A stretch of DNA of 64,000 nucleotides, from contig NZ_LSZH01000014.1 in the NCBI RefSeq assembly GCF_001647545.1, positions 124,001-188,000 on the forward strand, written 5' to 3'. Each line of letters begins with the position of its first letter. Within the stretch, counting starts at the first letter, position 1. Below are positions 26,345 through 39,511 of the stretch, piece after piece. The notes below the pieces were generated by a model. The model was not told the origin of the DNA. It worked only from the letters and a program-made list of their open reading frames with translations, and did not search any database. This DNA is from Acinetobacter sp. SFB (GTDB lineage: Bacteria > Pseudomonadota > Gammaproteobacteria > Pseudomonadales > Moraxellaceae). Position numbers and translations under genes: made by a program.

Positions 26345-26935
26345 TTATTCGAAAGATACTTTAGGTGCATTTTGTGCGCCTTGTTCAGCACTAAAGTTCG
26401 GTTTTGGATTCATGCCAATCACTTTAGCCGTCATGACCTGCGGGAACTGGCGTGCATAGCCATTAAAGTCTTGAACTGTCGTAATATAACGGTTACGTGC
26501 GACTGCAATCCGGTTTTCAGTACCTTCCAGTTGAACCTGTAAATCACGAAATTGTTCATTGGCTTTTAGATCGGGATAATTTTCAGAAACCGCAATCAAA
26601 CGCGATAATGCACTGGTCATTTGCGCCTGTGCTTGTTGATATTTCTGGAATAAAGCTGGATCTTCCAAAACTTCTTTATCTACTTTTAAGCCTGCAACAT
26701 TGGCGCGTGCTTGAGTGACTTCTGTTAAAACTTTTTCTTCATGTTTAGCATAGCCTTTCACCACATTGACCAAGTTTGGTACAAGGTCTGCACGGCGTTG
26801 ATATTGGTTTTGTACTTCAGACCAAGATGCGGTTACGGCCTCATCTTTGACCTGTAGCGTGTTATAGCCACAACCGGATAAGGTCAAAGTACTCACTAGA
26901 GTCATAGTGACTAAACTTTTTTTCATTACATTCAT
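26345..26935 (-). CDS. lemA: LemA family lipoprotein
   Basis: 196 residues. The N-terminal lipobox LTLSGC (Cys at about 22) predicts a lipoprotein; then the LemA four-helix region with SWSEVQNQYQRRADLVPNLVNVVKGYAKHEEKVL, the family's hallmark, and RNRYI...YARQFPQVM in the second half. The ATG at 26935 follows GAGGATATA. First gene of the operon with two TPM-domain proteins. Function of LemA is not settled; the family is widespread in bacteria. Confidence 0.92.
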   Translation of the reverse strand: MNVMKKSLVTMTLVSTLTLSGCGYNTLQVKDEAVTASWSEVQNQYQRRADLVPNLVNVVKGYAKHEEKVLTEVTQARANVAGLKVDKEVLEDPALFQKYQQAQAQMTSALSRLIAVSENYPDLKANEQFRDLQVQLEGTENRIAVARNRYITTVQDFNGYARQFPQVMTAKVIGMNPKPNFSAEQGAQNAPKVSFE

Positions 26936-27035
26936 TTATCTATATCCTCTATATTTCTTTGTATTTGTTTAAATATTTTTATTGTAAACATATTTAAGCC
27001 CAGTTCTGTTTAATTTCAGTACTTCAGCGCTTGCA

Positions 27036-27064
27036 TAAAAAAGGGCCAATATTTCTATTGGTCT
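27036..27064 (-). terminator. Terminator after the PF10118-type gene
   Basis: On the minus strand ACCAATA-GAAA-TATTGG(CCC) is followed by T6, 16 bases after the stop codon of the gene at 27080. Confidence 0.75.
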
Positions 27065-27079
27065 TGATGATTTGACTGT

Positions 27080-27964
27080 TTAATTGATTAAGCCTGGTTT
27101 TAATTCATGTTGAAAACTTTTCATCTGGTAATCTTCTGCCAACTGCTTTTTCCAATAATTCACCATTTTACTGTAATCAATTTCCGAAGGATGAAAATCA
27201 GTTTTAAAATAAGATAAGTATTCTGGCATGAGTTGGACAAACATCTTACCGAGTAAATAAAGACCAAAAATATTGCCGCCAACTTTCGGCAAACTTTTAC
27301 GCTTATCCTGTAGAAAGAGCCGTGTTGCAGAATACAAAGTGAGGCTGGCAAATCCTGTGGTGACACTGCGCATGATCATACGGCGAACTTTATCATCGCC
27401 ATACACGGCTTGATACACATCAAAAGCCACTGCCCGATGTTCAATTTCTTCAATCGCATGCCACACCCAAAGCTTTACCGCGTCATCATCTAAAGTGGCC
27501 AACACTTGTGGATGGCGAAGAATATATCCGCCAAGTAATGCCGTGAAATGCTCAAAGGCACAGGTAATGGCGAGTTGAATTTTAGGATGTAAATTTTTGA
27601 CATAATCATTTCTACGCGCAAGCCATGCCTGAAAGCGATCTAAATTATAATCATCACTTCGCCACGCCTCATTAAATTGGGCATGGGCTTTTGAATGCAT
27701 TGCTTCCTGCCCAATAAAAGCCGCGATCTGTGCCTGCAACTTCTCATCTTTGACTTTATCCCGCACATTACGGACGCTATGTACAAAGAACTGCTCACCA
27801 ATCGGAAACGTTGAAGAAAGTGCAGTCAGCAAATGCGACATTACGGGTGAATTGGCAAAATAGTGTCTGCGAATCAGTTTTGGGTTAAATTGCAGCTTTC
27901 TGACTGTAATTCCCAGAGCTTTTGGACGATTTTGATATGATTTTTCTGTCGCCACTTCTGTCAT
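27080..27964 (-). CDS. Predicted metal-dependent hydrolase (PF10118-like)
   Basis: 294 residues, all-helical, with the ferritin-like metal motifs of this family: FIGQEAMHSKAH (~100), ITCAFEHFTALL (~150) and WHAIEEIEHRAVAFDVY (~185). A short hydrophobic stretch follows at about 205-225. Starts with MTEVATEKS after a weak site. Stands alone between the lemA operon and gltD. Acinetobacter carries several such proteins, often near lipid or hydrocarbon genes; no substrate is indicated here. Confidence 0.85.
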   Translation of the reverse strand: MTEVATEKSYQNRPKALGITVRKLQFNPKLIRRHYFANSPVMSHLLTALSSTFPIGEQFFVHSVRNVRDKVKDEKLQAQIAAFIGQEAMHSKAHAQFNEAWRSDDYNLDRFQAWLARRNDYVKNLHPKIQLAITCAFEHFTALLGGYILRHPQVLATLDDDAVKLWVWHAIEEIEHRAVAFDVYQAVYGDDKVRRMIMRSVTTGFASLTLYSATRLFLQDKRKSLPKVGGNIFGLYLLGKMFVQLMPEYLSYFKTDFHPSEIDYSKMVNYWKKQLAEDYQMKSFQHELKPGLIN

Positions 27965-28100
27965 AGTCTTAATCCTAAAAATTGATCAGAGAATAAGCAC
28001 AGTATGGACAGCAATTTTTATGACAGGTATGGCAGAAGCGCTTACCTAGTTTGCGAAAAGGCTCATTTTTTATTTATCCCTACCCGTACTCAAAAGTAAT

Positions 28101-28133
28101 AAGCTCCCTTTCCTTTCAGGAAATAAGGAGCTT
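28101..28133. other. Hairpin in the 27965-28360 intergenic region
   Basis: AAGCTCC pairs with GGAGCTT and an inner TTTCC/GGAAA extends it. There is no T-run, so a terminator role is doubtful. The remaining intergenic sequence holds the promoter side of the gene at 27964 and the gltD terminator; nothing else is recognised. Confidence 0.4.
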
Positions 28134-28297
28134 CGCCATATATTTTGCATCTGCAAGAAAGGCCTTTTCAGATATTCATAAGCTACTTTTAAAATTCAAT
28201 CCTCTCTAACCATCCTCCTGTAAGCAGAGAAGACTTTTCAATACTTGTTCCATGAATTGCACAAAATCATATTTCATCCATAAACATTTTCTAAAAT

Positions 28298-28323
28298 AAA
28301 AAACCCACCGAAGTGGGTTTTTA
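28298..28323 (-). terminator. Terminator after gltD
   Basis: AAAAACCCAC-CGAA-GTGGGTTTTT, a 10-bp perfect stem with A/T runs on both sides, 37 bases after the gltD stop on the minus strand. Confidence 0.9.
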
Positions 28324-28360
28324 AAATTTATTTAGAGCTTATTCAAATGAGAGATTCTGC

Positions 28361-29815
<1,455 letters not shown>

Positions 29816-29855
29816 TTATCCGCTACACCTGCCTATCAATCTGTTCGTCGTGGAA

Positions 29856-32800
29856 TTATTGTGGATCGGCTTTAGTCGTTTTCAAAAGCGTTTGCAAATT
29901 AGCAGCTTTTGGTTTTACAAGCCAGAATTTACGGCTGTAAAAATCAAACTCGTTGCGGATCTTGTACGCCCAAGCACTACCTGTCTCTGTAATATGTTCA
30001 TCCAAAATACGAAGCAAGAATTCTTGATGTTCTTCCATCGCTTCTGTAGAGATACGGTTTAACTCGATCAACTCATGGTTATAGTGATCCACGAAGTCAT
30101 TATCCAGGTCAAGCACATAAGCAAAGCCACCGGTCATGCCGGCACCGAAGTTATGACCGACTTTACCCAGTACAGTCACAATACCGCCAGTCATATATTC
30201 ACAGCAGTGGTCGCCCGCACCTTCAATTACCGCAAAGGCACCAGAGTTACGCACTGCAAAACGTTCGCCAGCAGTACCTGCAGCAAAGACTTTACCGCCA
30301 GTTGCACCATACAAACATGTGTTACCAATAATTGCAGTATTTTGTGTCTGGAATGGCGAACCTTTTGGCGGGAAGATCGAGATACGACCGCCTGCCATGC
30401 CTTTACCGACGTAATCGTTGGCATCACCTTCAAGTTTGATATGCAAACCGCCGGCATTCCAAACACCGAGTGACTGGCCTGCAGTACCTTTCAAATTCAT
30501 GACGACAGGATGGGCTTCCATACTCAAGTTGCCATAACGACGCGCAATTTCACCTGAAATACGTGCACCAATTGAACGGTCACAGTTCACCACATTGTAG
30601 TTAAACTCGCCACTCTTGCCTGCTTCAATGGTTGGAAGCATCTCAAGCACCATTTTCTCTGCAAGCAAGCCTTTATCAAAGGGTGCATTGCCTTGAACTT
30701 GGCAATATTGCGCTTTACCTTCCGCAGATGGATGTGAGGTTAACAAGGCGCTTAAATCTAAATGAGCATGTTTATCTGTATCGCCCGGTAAGACTTCAAG
30801 CAAATCTGTACGGCCAATCAAGTCTTTCAAACTTGATACACCGAGCGCTGCCAACCATTCACGGGTTTCTTCTGCAATGAAGTGGAAGAAGTTGATCAGC
30901 ATTTCTGGCTCGCCAATATAATGCTCTTGACGTAAATGGTCTTGCTGCGTTGCTACACCGGTTGCACAGTTGTTCAAGTGGCAAATACGCAGGTATTTAC
31001 AACCTAACGCAATCATTGGCGTAGAACCAAAACCGAAGCTTTCTGCACCCAGAATCGCTGCTTTAACCACGTCTAGACCAGTTTTTAAACCACCATCGGT
31101 TTGTACACGTACTTTGCCACGCAGGTCATTGACGCGAAGCGCTTGATGCGCCTCAGCCAGACCCAATTCCCATGGCGAACCTGCATGGTGAATTGAAGAT
31201 AATGGCGAAGCTGCAGTACCACCGTCATAACCTGAAATGGTAATGAAATCGGCATAGGCTTTTGCAACACCTGCCGCAATGGTTCCCACACCGGGTTCAG
31301 AGACTAGTTTTACCGATACCATCGCTTGAGGATTGACTTGTTTCAAGTCAAAAATCAATTGTGACAAATCTTCAATTGAGTAGATGTCATGGTGCGGTGG
31401 TGGTGAAATCAGGGTGACACCTGGTACTGAGTAACGTAAACGTGCAATTAAGCCATTCACTTTACCACCCGGCAACTGACCGCCTTCACCCGGTTTCGCA
31501 CCTTGCGCAACTTTAATCTGCAACACTTCAGCAGACGTTAAATATGCGGGTGTCACACCAAAACGACCTGAAGCAATCTGTTTAATTTTCGAGTTACGGA
31601 TGGTGCCATAACGTGCAGGATCTTCACCGCCCTCACCCGAGTTTGAACGACCACCAATGGTGTTCATGGCAATTGCAATCGCTTCATGCGCTTCCGGTGA
31701 CAATGCACCTAAAGACATGCCTGCAGAGTCGAAACGTGGCAAGATTTCTTCCACCGATTCTACTCGATCAAGCGCAATTGAATTATCTGTTTTAAGCTTG
31801 AATAAATCACGGATCGTTGTAATTGGACGAGTATTCACCAATTCAGCATATTCTTTAAAGTCAGCATAATCGCCTGAACGTACTGCTTTATGTAGAGAAT
31901 TGATCACGTCTGGATTAAATGCGTGATATTCCTTATCAAAGACAAATTTCAGCAAACCACCTTGGTCAATTGGCTTGCGGGCTTTCCACGCATTTTCAGC
32001 CAATTTTTTAAGATCATTTTCAAGATCTGCAAAGGTTGCCCCTTGAATACGGCTTGGCACACCAGTGAAGCATTTATCCACCACTTCATTAGATAAACCC
32101 ACGGCTTCGAATAACTGACCACCACGATAAGACGCAACAGTTGAGATACCCATTTTAGAAAGCACTTTAAGCAGGCCTTTCTCAATGCCTTTACGGAAAT
32201 TCGCCTGAGCATGAATTGGGTCACCCAACAATTCGCCTTTGGCAATCAAGTCATTGATCACGTCATAAGCAAGGTATGGATAAATGGCAGTGGCACCAAA
32301 GCCCAAGATCACCGCAAATTGATGCGCATCACGTGCCAAAGCGGTTTCTACAATGATGTTGGCATCAGTACGCAAACCCACTTGAATCAGGTGATGATGC
32401 ACTGCGCCTGTTGCCATTAAGGCATTGGCAGGTAAATAACCTTCACGAATTTTCTTATCTGAAAGCACCAGTAAGGTTTTGCCGTCACGAACTGCTTGAG
32501 CAGCTTCTTCACAGATACGAGAAATCGCCGCCTGCGAACCTTCGCTTGCCACATAGTTCAAGTCGATGTCGGCAATTTCGTAGCCTTTACGACCCAAAGT
32601 ACGCATTTGGTGCATTTTTGAGTTTGACAATACAGGGCTTGAAATGATCAGGCGATCGGCATGTTCAGGACTTTGTTCAAATACATTTTGCTCACGACCC
32701 AAACACGTCTCTAGAGACATCACGATCGATTCACGTAATGGATCGATCGGTGGATTGGTCACCTGCGCGAACTGTTGGCGGAAATAATCCGATACATGAC

Positions 32801-34337
32801 GAACCTGACGCGACAATACGGCCATTGGCGTATCATCACCCATTGAGCCGACTGCTTCCTGACCGCTTTCCGCGATTGGACGAAGCAATTGATCACGTTC
32901 TTCAAAGGTCACCATGAACATTTTTTGTGAGGCTTTTAGGGCATCGCCTTTTAAGCCTTGATCACATAAATATTCTTCAAGTTCCGGACTACCTTGTAGA
33001 CGAATTGAGTTTTCACGTAACCATTCACGGTAAGGGCGCATTTTTTTCAAATGATTGCTGACATCTTGAGTATCGAGCAATTTACCGGTGAGAGTATCAA
33101 TCACCAAAATTTGACCTGGACCAACACGACCTTTAGAAATCACGTCTTCAGGTTTATAACCCCAAACACCAATTTCGGATGCAAGTGTAATGTAGCCATT
33201 TTTGGTAATCACCCAACGTGCAGGACGTAAACCATTACGATCCAGCATACAGATAGCATGACGACCATCCTGAATCACCAGACCTGCAGGCCCATCCCAT
33301 GCTTCCATGTGCTTAGAGTTAAACTCGTAAAATGCACGTAAATCGGCATCTAAAGTTTCAACATTTTGCCAAGCCGGTGGAACCAGCATGCGTAGTGCAC
33401 GGAACAAGTCCATACCCCCACCGACCAAGATCTCAAGCATGTTATCTAAGCTTGAAGAATCCGAACCGGTACGGTTCACAATCGGATTGAGCTCGGTTAA
33501 ACCCGGAAGCAATGGATTTTCAAATTTTGGCACACGTGCCAATGCCCAGTTACGGTTAGCCGTAATGGTATTGATTTCACCATTGTGCGCAAGATAACGG
33601 AACGGCTGTGCCAACGGCCAAAGTGGCAAGGTATTGGTCGAAAAACGCTGATGGAACACCACAATATGTGATTCCAGACGCGGATCTGCTAAGTCGGTAT
33701 AAAAGTCTGCGATTGCTTCAGGCATCATCAAACCTTTATAGGTGATGACGGTTGAACACAATGTTGTGACATAGAAGGAAGAATCATTGCTGAGCAATTG
33801 TTCCGCACGACGGCGCGCAAGAAATAACTTACGGTTAAATTCAACCTCGGTCACACCCATTGGGCAATTGACAATAATCTGTTCAAATGCGGGCATTGAT
33901 CGAAGTGCAATTTCACCCAAAGCATCGACATTGGTGGGGATCACACGCCAAGCAAGGACCTTTAGACCTTCAGATTCAATTTCTTTGGCTAAAACCTGTT
34001 TCGAATGTGCGGCAATGGCTGGATCAAGATTTAAAAATACCGTACCCACTGCAAATATTTCACTTAAAGTGATATCACTGAGTTTTTTTGCTTCTTCACG
34101 GAAAAATGCTTTCGGCATAGCCAGCAATAAACCACAACCATCCCCTGTCTTGCCATCTGCGGCAATACCACCACGGTGGGTCATACAACTTAAACTATGA
34201 ATCGCGGTCTTGACCAAATCATGGCTTGCATCACCCTGCATATGGGCGATTAAACCGAAACCACAGTTATCTTTAAACTCATCCGGTTGGTATAAACCTT
34301 GAGCGGGAGCTACAGTATTAGGCGATGGCATGTGCAT
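29856..34337 (-). CDS. gltB: Glutamate synthase large subunit
   Basis: 1,493 residues from the ATG at 34337, chosen because AAGAAGG lies 7 bases upstream; an upstream in-frame start has no such site. The class II amidotransferase domain starts at CGFGLIA; Cys25 should become the N-terminal nucleophile after removal of a 24-residue propeptide. The central and FMN-binding synthase domains follow ([43 protein letters not shown]), with the [3Fe-4S] region [13 protein letters not shown], and the C-terminal GXGXG beta-helix ([19 protein letters not shown]). Pairs with gltD. It follows the SPOR gene on the same strand after 450 bases. Confidence 0.97.
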   Translation of the reverse strand: MHMPSPNTVAPAQGLYQPDEFKDNCGFGLIAHMQGDASHDLVKTAIHSLSCMTHRGGIAADGKTGDGCGLLLAMPKAFFREEAKKLSDITLSEIFAVGTVFLNLDPAIAAHSKQVLAKEIESEGLKVLAWRVIPTNVDALGEIALRSMPAFEQIIVNCPMGVTEVEFNRKLFLARRRAEQLLSNDSSFYVTTLCSTVITYKGLMMPEAIADFYTDLADPRLESHIVVFHQRFSTNTLPLWPLAQPFRYLAHNGEINTITANRNWALARVPKFENPLLPGLTELNPIVNRTGSDSSSLDNMLEILVGGGMDLFRALRMLVPPAWQNVETLDADLRAFYEFNSKHMEAWDGPAGLVIQDGRHAICMLDRNGLRPARWVITKNGYITLASEIGVWGYKPEDVISKGRVGPGQILVIDTLTGKLLDTQDVSNHLKKMRPYREWLRENSIRLQGSPELEEYLCDQGLKGDALKASQKMFMVTFEERDQLLRPIAESGQEAVGSMGDDTPMAVLSRQVRHVSDYFRQQFAQVTNPPIDPLRESIVMSLETCLGREQNVFEQSPEHADRLIISSPVLSNSKMHQMRTLGRKGYEIADIDLNYVASEGSQAAISRICEEAAQAVRDGKTLLVLSDKKIREGYLPANALMATGAVHHHLIQVGLRTDANIIVETALARDAHQFAVILGFGATAIYPYLAYDVINDLIAKGELLGDPIHAQANFRKGIEKGLLKVLSKMGISTVASYRGGQLFEAVGLSNEVVDKCFTGVPSRIQGATFADLENDLKKLAENAWKARKPIDQGGLLKFVFDKEYHAFNPDVINSLHKAVRSGDYADFKEYAELVNTRPITTIRDLFKLKTDNSIALDRVESVEEILPRFDSAGMSLGALSPEAHEAIAIAMNTIGGRSNSGEGGEDPARYGTIRNSKIKQIASGRFGVTPAYLTSAEVLQIKVAQGAKPGEGGQLPGGKVNGLIARLRYSVPGVTLISPPPHHDIYSIEDLSQLIFDLKQVNPQAMVSVKLVSEPGVGTIAAGVAKAYADFITISGYDGGTAASPLSSIHHAGSPWELGLAEAHQALRVNDLRGKVRVQTDGGLKTGLDVVKAAILGAESFGFGSTPMIALGCKYLRICHLNNCATGVATQQDHLRQEHYIGEPEMLINFFHFIAEETREWLAALGVSSLKDLIGRTDLLEVLPGDTDKHAHLDLSALLTSHPSAEGKAQYCQVQGNAPFDKGLLAEKMVLEMLPTIEAGKSGEFNYNVVNCDRSIGARISGEIARRYGNLSMEAHPVVMNLKGTAGQSLGVWNAGGLHIKLEGDANDYVGKGMAGGRISIFPPKGSPFQTQNTAIIGNTCLYGATGGKVFAAGTAGERFAVRNSGAFAVIEGAGDHCCEYMTGGIVTVLGKVGHNFGAGMTGGFAYVLDLDNDFVDHYNHELIELNRISTEAMEEHQEFLLRILDEHITETGSAWAYKIRNEFDFYSRKFWLVKPKAANLQTLLKTTKADPQ

Positions 34338-34786
34338 AGCGTACCCTTCTTTCAACATGGCCCATAAAGCGGGCATCTAACAATCAAATATCTTCTTGCG
34401 ATTTAGTCCAATTTACTCACACTCAGATCAAGATTGGGCAGAATCATTTTCTTCACATACTTAAGATAATCGCATTTCATCTTCTGTGTATGGATCAATT
34501 ACAAAAATGTTTTTGCTGATGTTACGCACTCTTTTAAAGCATGCAAATTCAGCAACTTCGTACAATACTTGAATCTTTTCGCGCCAAAATAGGGACAATA
34601 ACTCAATTCATGCACCAATAAAGCAAAAATGATGCCAATTCAAAAAAGATAAAGCTAAATGTTTTAAATATAGAAATATTAAAGCTTCATACACTTCATC
34701 TTATTTTCTTGAAAGAATTTTTCGCACTATATTTGTGCATACAAACATTTTTATAACTTAATTTGCTCTATTTTAGAACTCTATTT
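34338..34786. other. Intergenic region upstream of gltB
   Basis: About 450 AT-rich bases between the SPOR gene end and gltB, both on the minus strand. It should carry the gltBD promoter and the end of the aroK-aroB-SPOR transcript. I see no convincing hairpin terminator, ORF or RNA gene in it. Confidence 0.4.
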
Positions 34787-35635
34787 TTAATTAAATGGAT
34801 CGCTAATTTCAGTTTCTGCTCCTTTATTGCCATTTTTTTTCGGCGCAGATTCAACTGAAGAATTTGAACGCTGAACATCAACAACGTTCCCATCTTCATC
34901 GCGACGTGTAACCGTTGTAGTGGTACTTGCTGATGATTTAGGCTCAAGCATCGGGATTGTTGGCTTAGGTTTCGGTAAAACCAAAAGACTCTCATCAATG
35001 CGAGGCAATGGTGCAGATTTTAAATTGACTGCGTATATTTTGCTATTTGAACCCATCTCTTCTGCGCCCATGTCATTAACCAAAGCGGCATAATTTTCAA
35101 TATTTTCAACCTGCGGTTGAATAGACTTGGGAAACTGGAGGGGCAATTGTTGCAGGGCTTGTTTTGCCTGATCATTATTTCGATAGATGCCATACAGTAA
35201 AACATATTGTTCAATTTGATTTTCGCCACTTAAGCGAATGTAGAAAAAGTTTTTACGATCAGGCTGCTTTTTTAGAAAACTTCGAATCACATCATCTTTA
35301 GTCACGCGAAATAGTTCAATTGTCGTCGCATTCTTATTTTCAGCAATAAATTTACTGCCCCGAAATTCTGGTTCATAGCTGCCAGTATTGACCACACGTG
35401 TGGTCATTTCCAAAGGACGGACTTCTTCTTGAAGTGCACCCAGCAGGCTGGTTGCAGCAACTTTTTCTGGCTGGATTTGCAATTCAGACTCAGTTTCCGC
35501 AGATTTTTCTACTTCTACCAAATCCTTATTATCCGTCATTGCCCAAAAAACAAGTGCTGCAAACAGACACACCAATCCACACACCAACCAGATATAATTT
35601 TGAATACGTTGCCATTGTGTACGGATGGTTGCCAT
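34787..35635 (-). CDS. SPOR-domain-like membrane protein
   Basis: 282 residues. A single membrane segment at about 14-33 (YIWLVCGLVCLFAALVFWA), acidic linker, then a compact domain at ~120-210 (NFFYIRLSGENQIEQYVLLYG with LQQLPLQFPKSIQP) that resembles a SPOR fold, and a low-complexity Pro/Ser/Thr tail. SPOR proteins bind denuded peptidoglycan at the septum. The position directly after aroB (3-base gap) is that of DamX in E. coli and of a SPOR protein in Pseudomonas, which supports the call. Divergent sequence keeps confidence moderate. Confidence 0.68.
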   Translation of the reverse strand: MATIRTQWQRIQNYIWLVCGLVCLFAALVFWAMTDNKDLVEVEKSAETESELQIQPEKVAATSLLGALQEEVRPLEMTTRVVNTGSYEPEFRGSKFIAENKNATTIELFRVTKDDVIRSFLKKQPDRKNFFYIRLSGENQIEQYVLLYGIYRNNDQAKQALQQLPLQFPKSIQPQVENIENYAALVNDMGAEEMGSNSKIYAVNLKSAPLPRIDESLLVLPKPKPTIPMLEPKSSASTTTTVTRRDEDGNVVDVQRSNSSVESAPKKNGNKGAETEISDPFN

Positions 35636-35638
35636 GCC

Positions 35639-36724
35639 TTATGCCTTCTCTTGATTCGCTAAAATCGCTTGTTTCATCAATTCCACATCAAATTCTTTGG
35701 TAATCACAGCCTGTCCCAATGATTTCATCAGTACAAGACGTAACTGTCCATTTAGCACTTTTTTATCGTGTGCCATATATGCGAGGAATTCATCAAGTGG
35801 AATAGCTGGGCATTTTACGGGTAAATGGGCACATTGAATGATTTTTTTTGTACGCTCTAAATCATCAAGTGAAATCCAGCCCATGCGTTGAGATAAATCT
35901 GCAGCCATCACCATACCGGTTGCAACCGCTTCACCATGTAGCCAAACCCCATAACCCAAGTAAGATTCAATGGCATGACCAAAAGTATGACCCAGATTCA
36001 ATAATGCACGTTCCCCCTGTTCTTTCTCATCATTGGCCACAATACGAGCTTTATGTGCGCAAGAACGATAAACCGCTTCAGCCAGCAACGCTGAATCACG
36101 CCCAATCAGACCATCCATATTTTCTTCGATCCATCCCAAGAAATCCCGATCGCCCAATAAGGCATATTTAATCACTTCGGCCAAACCTGCGGACAATTCA
36201 CGATCAGGCAAAGTGCTTAATTGCGCCATATCCGCCAACACCACTTGTGGCTGTTGAAAAGCACCAATCATGTTTTTACCCAAGGGATGATTAATGCCGG
36301 TTTTCCCTCCTACACTTGAATCCACTTGGGACAAAAGCGTGGTCGGAACCTGAATAAAATATACACCGCGCTGAAAACATGCAGATGCAAAGCCAGCCAT
36401 ATCGCCAATCACGCCACCACCCAACGCCAGAACGGTAGCATCACGATTAAATCCTGCTTCTAATAGCGCATCAAAAATCAGGTTTAAATATTCTATATTT
36501 TTATATTTTTCACCATCAGGCAAAATACATGTTGCAACCGTTTTCCCTAAAGCTTCAATTGCAGTCACATAATGTTCTAAATATAACGGCGCAACCGTGG
36601 TATTGCTCACAATCATCACTTGCTTACCTTTGATATAAGGCTCAAGTAATGATTGTGGATTTAAATCACTGCCAATAAAAATAGGATAGCGGCGATCACC
36701 GAGTTCAACATGTAAAGTTTGCAT
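35639..36724 (-). CDS. aroB: 3-dehydroquinate synthase
   Basis: 361 residues. Second step of the shikimate pathway: DAHP to 3-dehydroquinate, NAD- and metal-dependent. Motifs: LPDGEKYKN (~69), [15 protein letters not shown] (~100), [33 protein letters not shown], the metal ligands Glu in AEVIKYA and His in [12 protein letters not shown] and [11 protein letters not shown]. Follows aroK by 17 bases and precedes the SPOR gene, giving the classic aroK-aroB-SPOR order after pilQ. Confidence 0.97.
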   Translation of the reverse strand: MQTLHVELGDRRYPIFIGSDLNPQSLLEPYIKGKQVMIVSNTTVAPLYLEHYVTAIEALGKTVATCILPDGEKYKNIEYLNLIFDALLEAGFNRDATVLALGGGVIGDMAGFASACFQRGVYFIQVPTTLLSQVDSSVGGKTGINHPLGKNMIGAFQQPQVVLADMAQLSTLPDRELSAGLAEVIKYALLGDRDFLGWIEENMDGLIGRDSALLAEAVYRSCAHKARIVANDEKEQGERALLNLGHTFGHAIESYLGYGVWLHGEAVATGMVMAADLSQRMGWISLDDLERTKKIIQCAHLPVKCPAIPLDEFLAYMAHDKKVLNGQLRLVLMKSLGQAVITKEFDVELMKQAILANQEKA

Positions 36725-36741
36725 GAAATTAAAACCGTTAA

Positions 36742-37290
36742 TTAGACTAGACCTGCTTCTTGAGAAACAATCATATGTAAGATTTGTTGGGCTAAATCAC
36801 GAGCAGCCCCCTGATTGGTCTCGATAATATAATGTGCAACTTCTCGATACAAAGGATCGCGAAGCGCCAATAAATCACGCAACTTTTGTTCAGGATTTTC
36901 AACTTGCAATAAAGGACGGTTTTTATCCCGGTAGGTACGCTGTAACTGAATCTCGACAGGAGTATAGAGGTAAACAACGATTCCGCGCTGTTTTAAAAAT
37001 TCACGATTGGAAGCTTGGGTCACTGCACCACCACCGGTTGCCAGAACCAGTTGCGAACGAGCAGTGAGTTCATCAATCACCATGGTTTCACGGTTACGAA
37101 ATCCCTTTTCTCCTTCTTTTTCAAAAATCCAAGGAATGGTCGCACCTGTTTTGCGTTCAATTTCATGATCACTATCAAGAAACTCGCGCCCTAACAGTTC
37201 CGCCACATGTCGACCAACAGTTGTTTTCCCAGCCCCCATTGGCCCTACCAAATAAATATTTGGCAGGGTTTCAAACTCATTGCTTGGCAA
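36742..37290 (-). CDS. aroK: Shikimate kinase
   Basis: 182 residues. Phosphorylates shikimate at the 3-hydroxyl. Walker [12 protein letters not shown] (~16-26), the DSDHEIE shikimate-binding motif, [13 protein letters not shown] and RPLLQ. The only start that keeps the family N terminus is TTG at 37290 ([10 protein letters not shown]), with AGGTGACTCC upstream; the next in-frame ATG lies inside the P-loop. It follows pilQ by 36 bases on the same strand, so pilMNOPQ, aroK, aroB and the SPOR gene are probably cotranscribed. Confidence 0.95.
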   Translation of the reverse strand: MPSNEFETLPNIYLVGPMGAGKTTVGRHVAELLGREFLDSDHEIERKTGATIPWIFEKEGEKGFRNRETMVIDELTARSQLVLATGGGAVTQASNREFLKQRGIVVYLYTPVEIQLQRTYRDKNRPLLQVENPEQKLRDLLALRDPLYREVAHYIIETNQGAARDLAQQILHMIVSQEAGLV

Positions 37291-37326
37291 GGAGTCACCT
37301 ATTTATTTTGCTAAATTCAAAATATA

Positions 37327-39495
37327 TTAATGATTTCTTGAAACACTGTCATTAACAATTCGTGGTGTAACAAAAATCAATAACTCTCGCTTATTATCCG
37401 ACTTCACATCTTTGCGGAATAAACGACCAACGTAAGGAAGATCACCCAGGAATGGAACCTTAGTTTGTTGGTTTGAAGTTACTTGCTCAAAAATACCGCC
37501 TAATACCACCGTCTCGCCATTATCAACCAGGACATTGGTATTAATTTGATTTTTATTAATCGTCAATTGTCCAGTCGGAGTTGGATTTCCCGGAGTATCA
37601 CTGGTGATGTTTAACAACATTTGAACCTTACCGTCAGGGGTAATACTTGGCGTTACATCCAAACTCAGTACAGCATCAATAAATTCAGTGGTAGAAACTG
37701 CATTTGCACCGCCACCTTCTGAGGATTGATAAGGAATCTGCGTACCGGATGAAACTTTGGCTGTTTGTTTGTCTGCGGTTAGGACTTTAGGAGTTGAAAT
37801 CACTTCACCATAACCATCTGCTTGAAGTGCAGAAAGTTCTAGATCCAGCATAAAATCAGACAAACTGATTAAACCAAAGGCAATACGGCTTGCACCTTGA
37901 CTGGTTACACCTAAATCTACATTTAAGTTCTGTGGACGTTGAATGGTATATTTACCATCATCGTCAGGTGTTTTTAAATCCCACAAAGTTTGATCACTAC
38001 CACCGACCAACAAATCATTATTTTGATTAATACCTTGTGACAAGATACCCCATTTCACACCCATTTCTTTACTAAACTCTGTGGTAGCACGAACAATACG
38101 TGCCTCGACCATGACCTGTTTCACTGGAATGTCAAGCAAGTCGACCATTTTGCGGACTTTATCAATATTTTGTACAGTATCATTAATAATCAGTGTATTG
38201 GTACGGGCATCAACGGATATTGTCCCACGTGAGCTTAATAAACTTTCACTAGAGTTACTATTGTTACTACTATTATTGCCAGAATTAGAATTATTTGAAG
38301 ATTTTGTTTGGGTAATCAGTTTTTCAATATCGGTAACCTTGGCATAGCTGAGTTGCATGTACTCTGTCTGAATTGGTGCCAATTTTACGCTTTGCTCTAT
38401 CGCCTTCGCCTGCTCTTCTTCTGCTTTAATTAACTCAGAAACTGGTGCAATCCAGATGACATTACCATTACGACGCTTATCTAAATTCTTGGTTTTTAGA
38501 ATAATATCTAATGCTTGATCCCAAGGTACATCCTTTAAGCGCAAGGTGATATTGCCTTGTACCGTATCAGCAGTCACCATATTGATTTCAGTGAAGTCTG
38601 CCAATAATTGCAGCACACGACGCACTTCAATATCCTGAAAATCTAGAGAAATCTTTTTACCTGTGTAACTATTTGCAGCTTTTGGTTTAAGCGGGTTTTT
38701 ATCTTCAGGTCGTTTTAAACTGATCGTAAGCTTATTGTCCGCCTGATAGGCCATATATTCATAGCTACCGGAAGTCTGAATGGTAATGACACCATTGCCA
38801 CCATTATTATTGGCATCAATCGTCGATACAGGTGTTGCAAAATCATTTACATTTAAACGACGCGCCAAGTGTGCAGGCACTTTATTTCCTAAAGTTCGTA
38901 CCACAACTTTACTGCCTTGCTGCTGCACATCTACCTGTGTGTTGGTGCCGAGCAAATCAATAACGACCTGTCCTTCACCCTGACCACCGCGCTGGAAGCC
39001 AATATTGGAAATGCCTTGGGTAGTAGCTCTTTGAGTAACAGCCTGTTGCGTCGTAAATGCATTACCCGCAGCAGAATTAATTTTTAAAATAAAAGTATTG
39101 CCTTCGACGCGTGTAGTAAAGGCGCCAGCATCAGCCAAATTCACCGTTAAACGTGAACGTTGCGCATCAGAGCTTACATCGATAGAACTGGCTTCTTTGG
39201 TGGCCACTGCAATGCTATTTTGTTTTAAATTTTGCTGTGCTTTATCAAAGTCCAGAATCAGACGTGATGGCTGCTCTAATTGATAGGCTTGCGGCTGCGG
39301 CGGTAAGCCATTAAACATGACACGAATTTCTGTACCCTGACCTGCAATTTGCATCGGCACAATATTGGTAATACTGACTTGTGCATTGGCAACTTGCATT
39401 ACTGCAATTGCAACTGCACCCATAGAAAATTGACGGAACAAATGGTTCATTGTATTGCCATCCCCAAATATAAAATCTTTAAAACTGTTATTCAT
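37327..39495 (-). CDS. pilQ: Type IV pilus secretin PilQ
   Basis: 722 residues from the ATG at 39495, which has AAAGGAAT five bases upstream; an internal ATG at 39450 begins the signal-peptide-like MNHLFRQFSMGAVAI and is an alternative start. Order: signal peptide ending near ANA|Q, one or two AMIN domains (~50-270) that bind peptidoglycan, secretin N0/N1 domains (KISLDFQDIEVRRVLQLLAD), a Ser/Asn-rich linker, and the C-terminal secretin barrel with VPFLGDLPYVGRLF and ELLIFVTPRIV. It forms the outer-membrane channel for the pilus and for DNA uptake. Last gene of pilMNOPQ. Confidence 0.96.
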   Translation of the reverse strand: MNNSFKDFIFGDGNTMNHLFRQFSMGAVAIAVMQVANAQVSITNIVPMQIAGQGTEIRVMFNGLPPQPQAYQLEQPSRLILDFDKAQQNLKQNSIAVATKEASSIDVSSDAQRSRLTVNLADAGAFTTRVEGNTFILKINSAAGNAFTTQQAVTQRATTQGISNIGFQRGGQGEGQVVIDLLGTNTQVDVQQQGSKVVVRTLGNKVPAHLARRLNVNDFATPVSTIDANNNGGNGVITIQTSGSYEYMAYQADNKLTISLKRPEDKNPLKPKAANSYTGKKISLDFQDIEVRRVLQLLADFTEINMVTADTVQGNITLRLKDVPWDQALDIILKTKNLDKRRNGNVIWIAPVSELIKAEEEQAKAIEQSVKLAPIQTEYMQLSYAKVTDIEKLITQTKSSNNSNSGNNSSNNSNSSESLLSSRGTISVDARTNTLIINDTVQNIDKVRKMVDLLDIPVKQVMVEARIVRATTEFSKEMGVKWGILSQGINQNNDLLVGGSDQTLWDLKTPDDDGKYTIQRPQNLNVDLGVTSQGASRIAFGLISLSDFMLDLELSALQADGYGEVISTPKVLTADKQTAKVSSGTQIPYQSSEGGGANAVSTTEFIDAVLSLDVTPSITPDGKVQMLLNITSDTPGNPTPTGQLTINKNQINTNVLVDNGETVVLGGIFEQVTSNQQTKVPFLGDLPYVGRLFRKDVKSDNKRELLIFVTPRIVNDSVSRNH

Positions 39496-39511
39496 TTTTA
39501 TTCCTTTAAAC

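Noticed and set aside
28101..28133. Hairpin considered as a terminator or small RNA
   Set aside because: No T-run follows on either strand and no promoter was visible; kept only as a structural note.
31613..34200. Several 60-137 codon plus-strand frames opposite gltB
   Set aside because: All are antisense shadows of the 1,493-codon gltB, whose domains are intact throughout.
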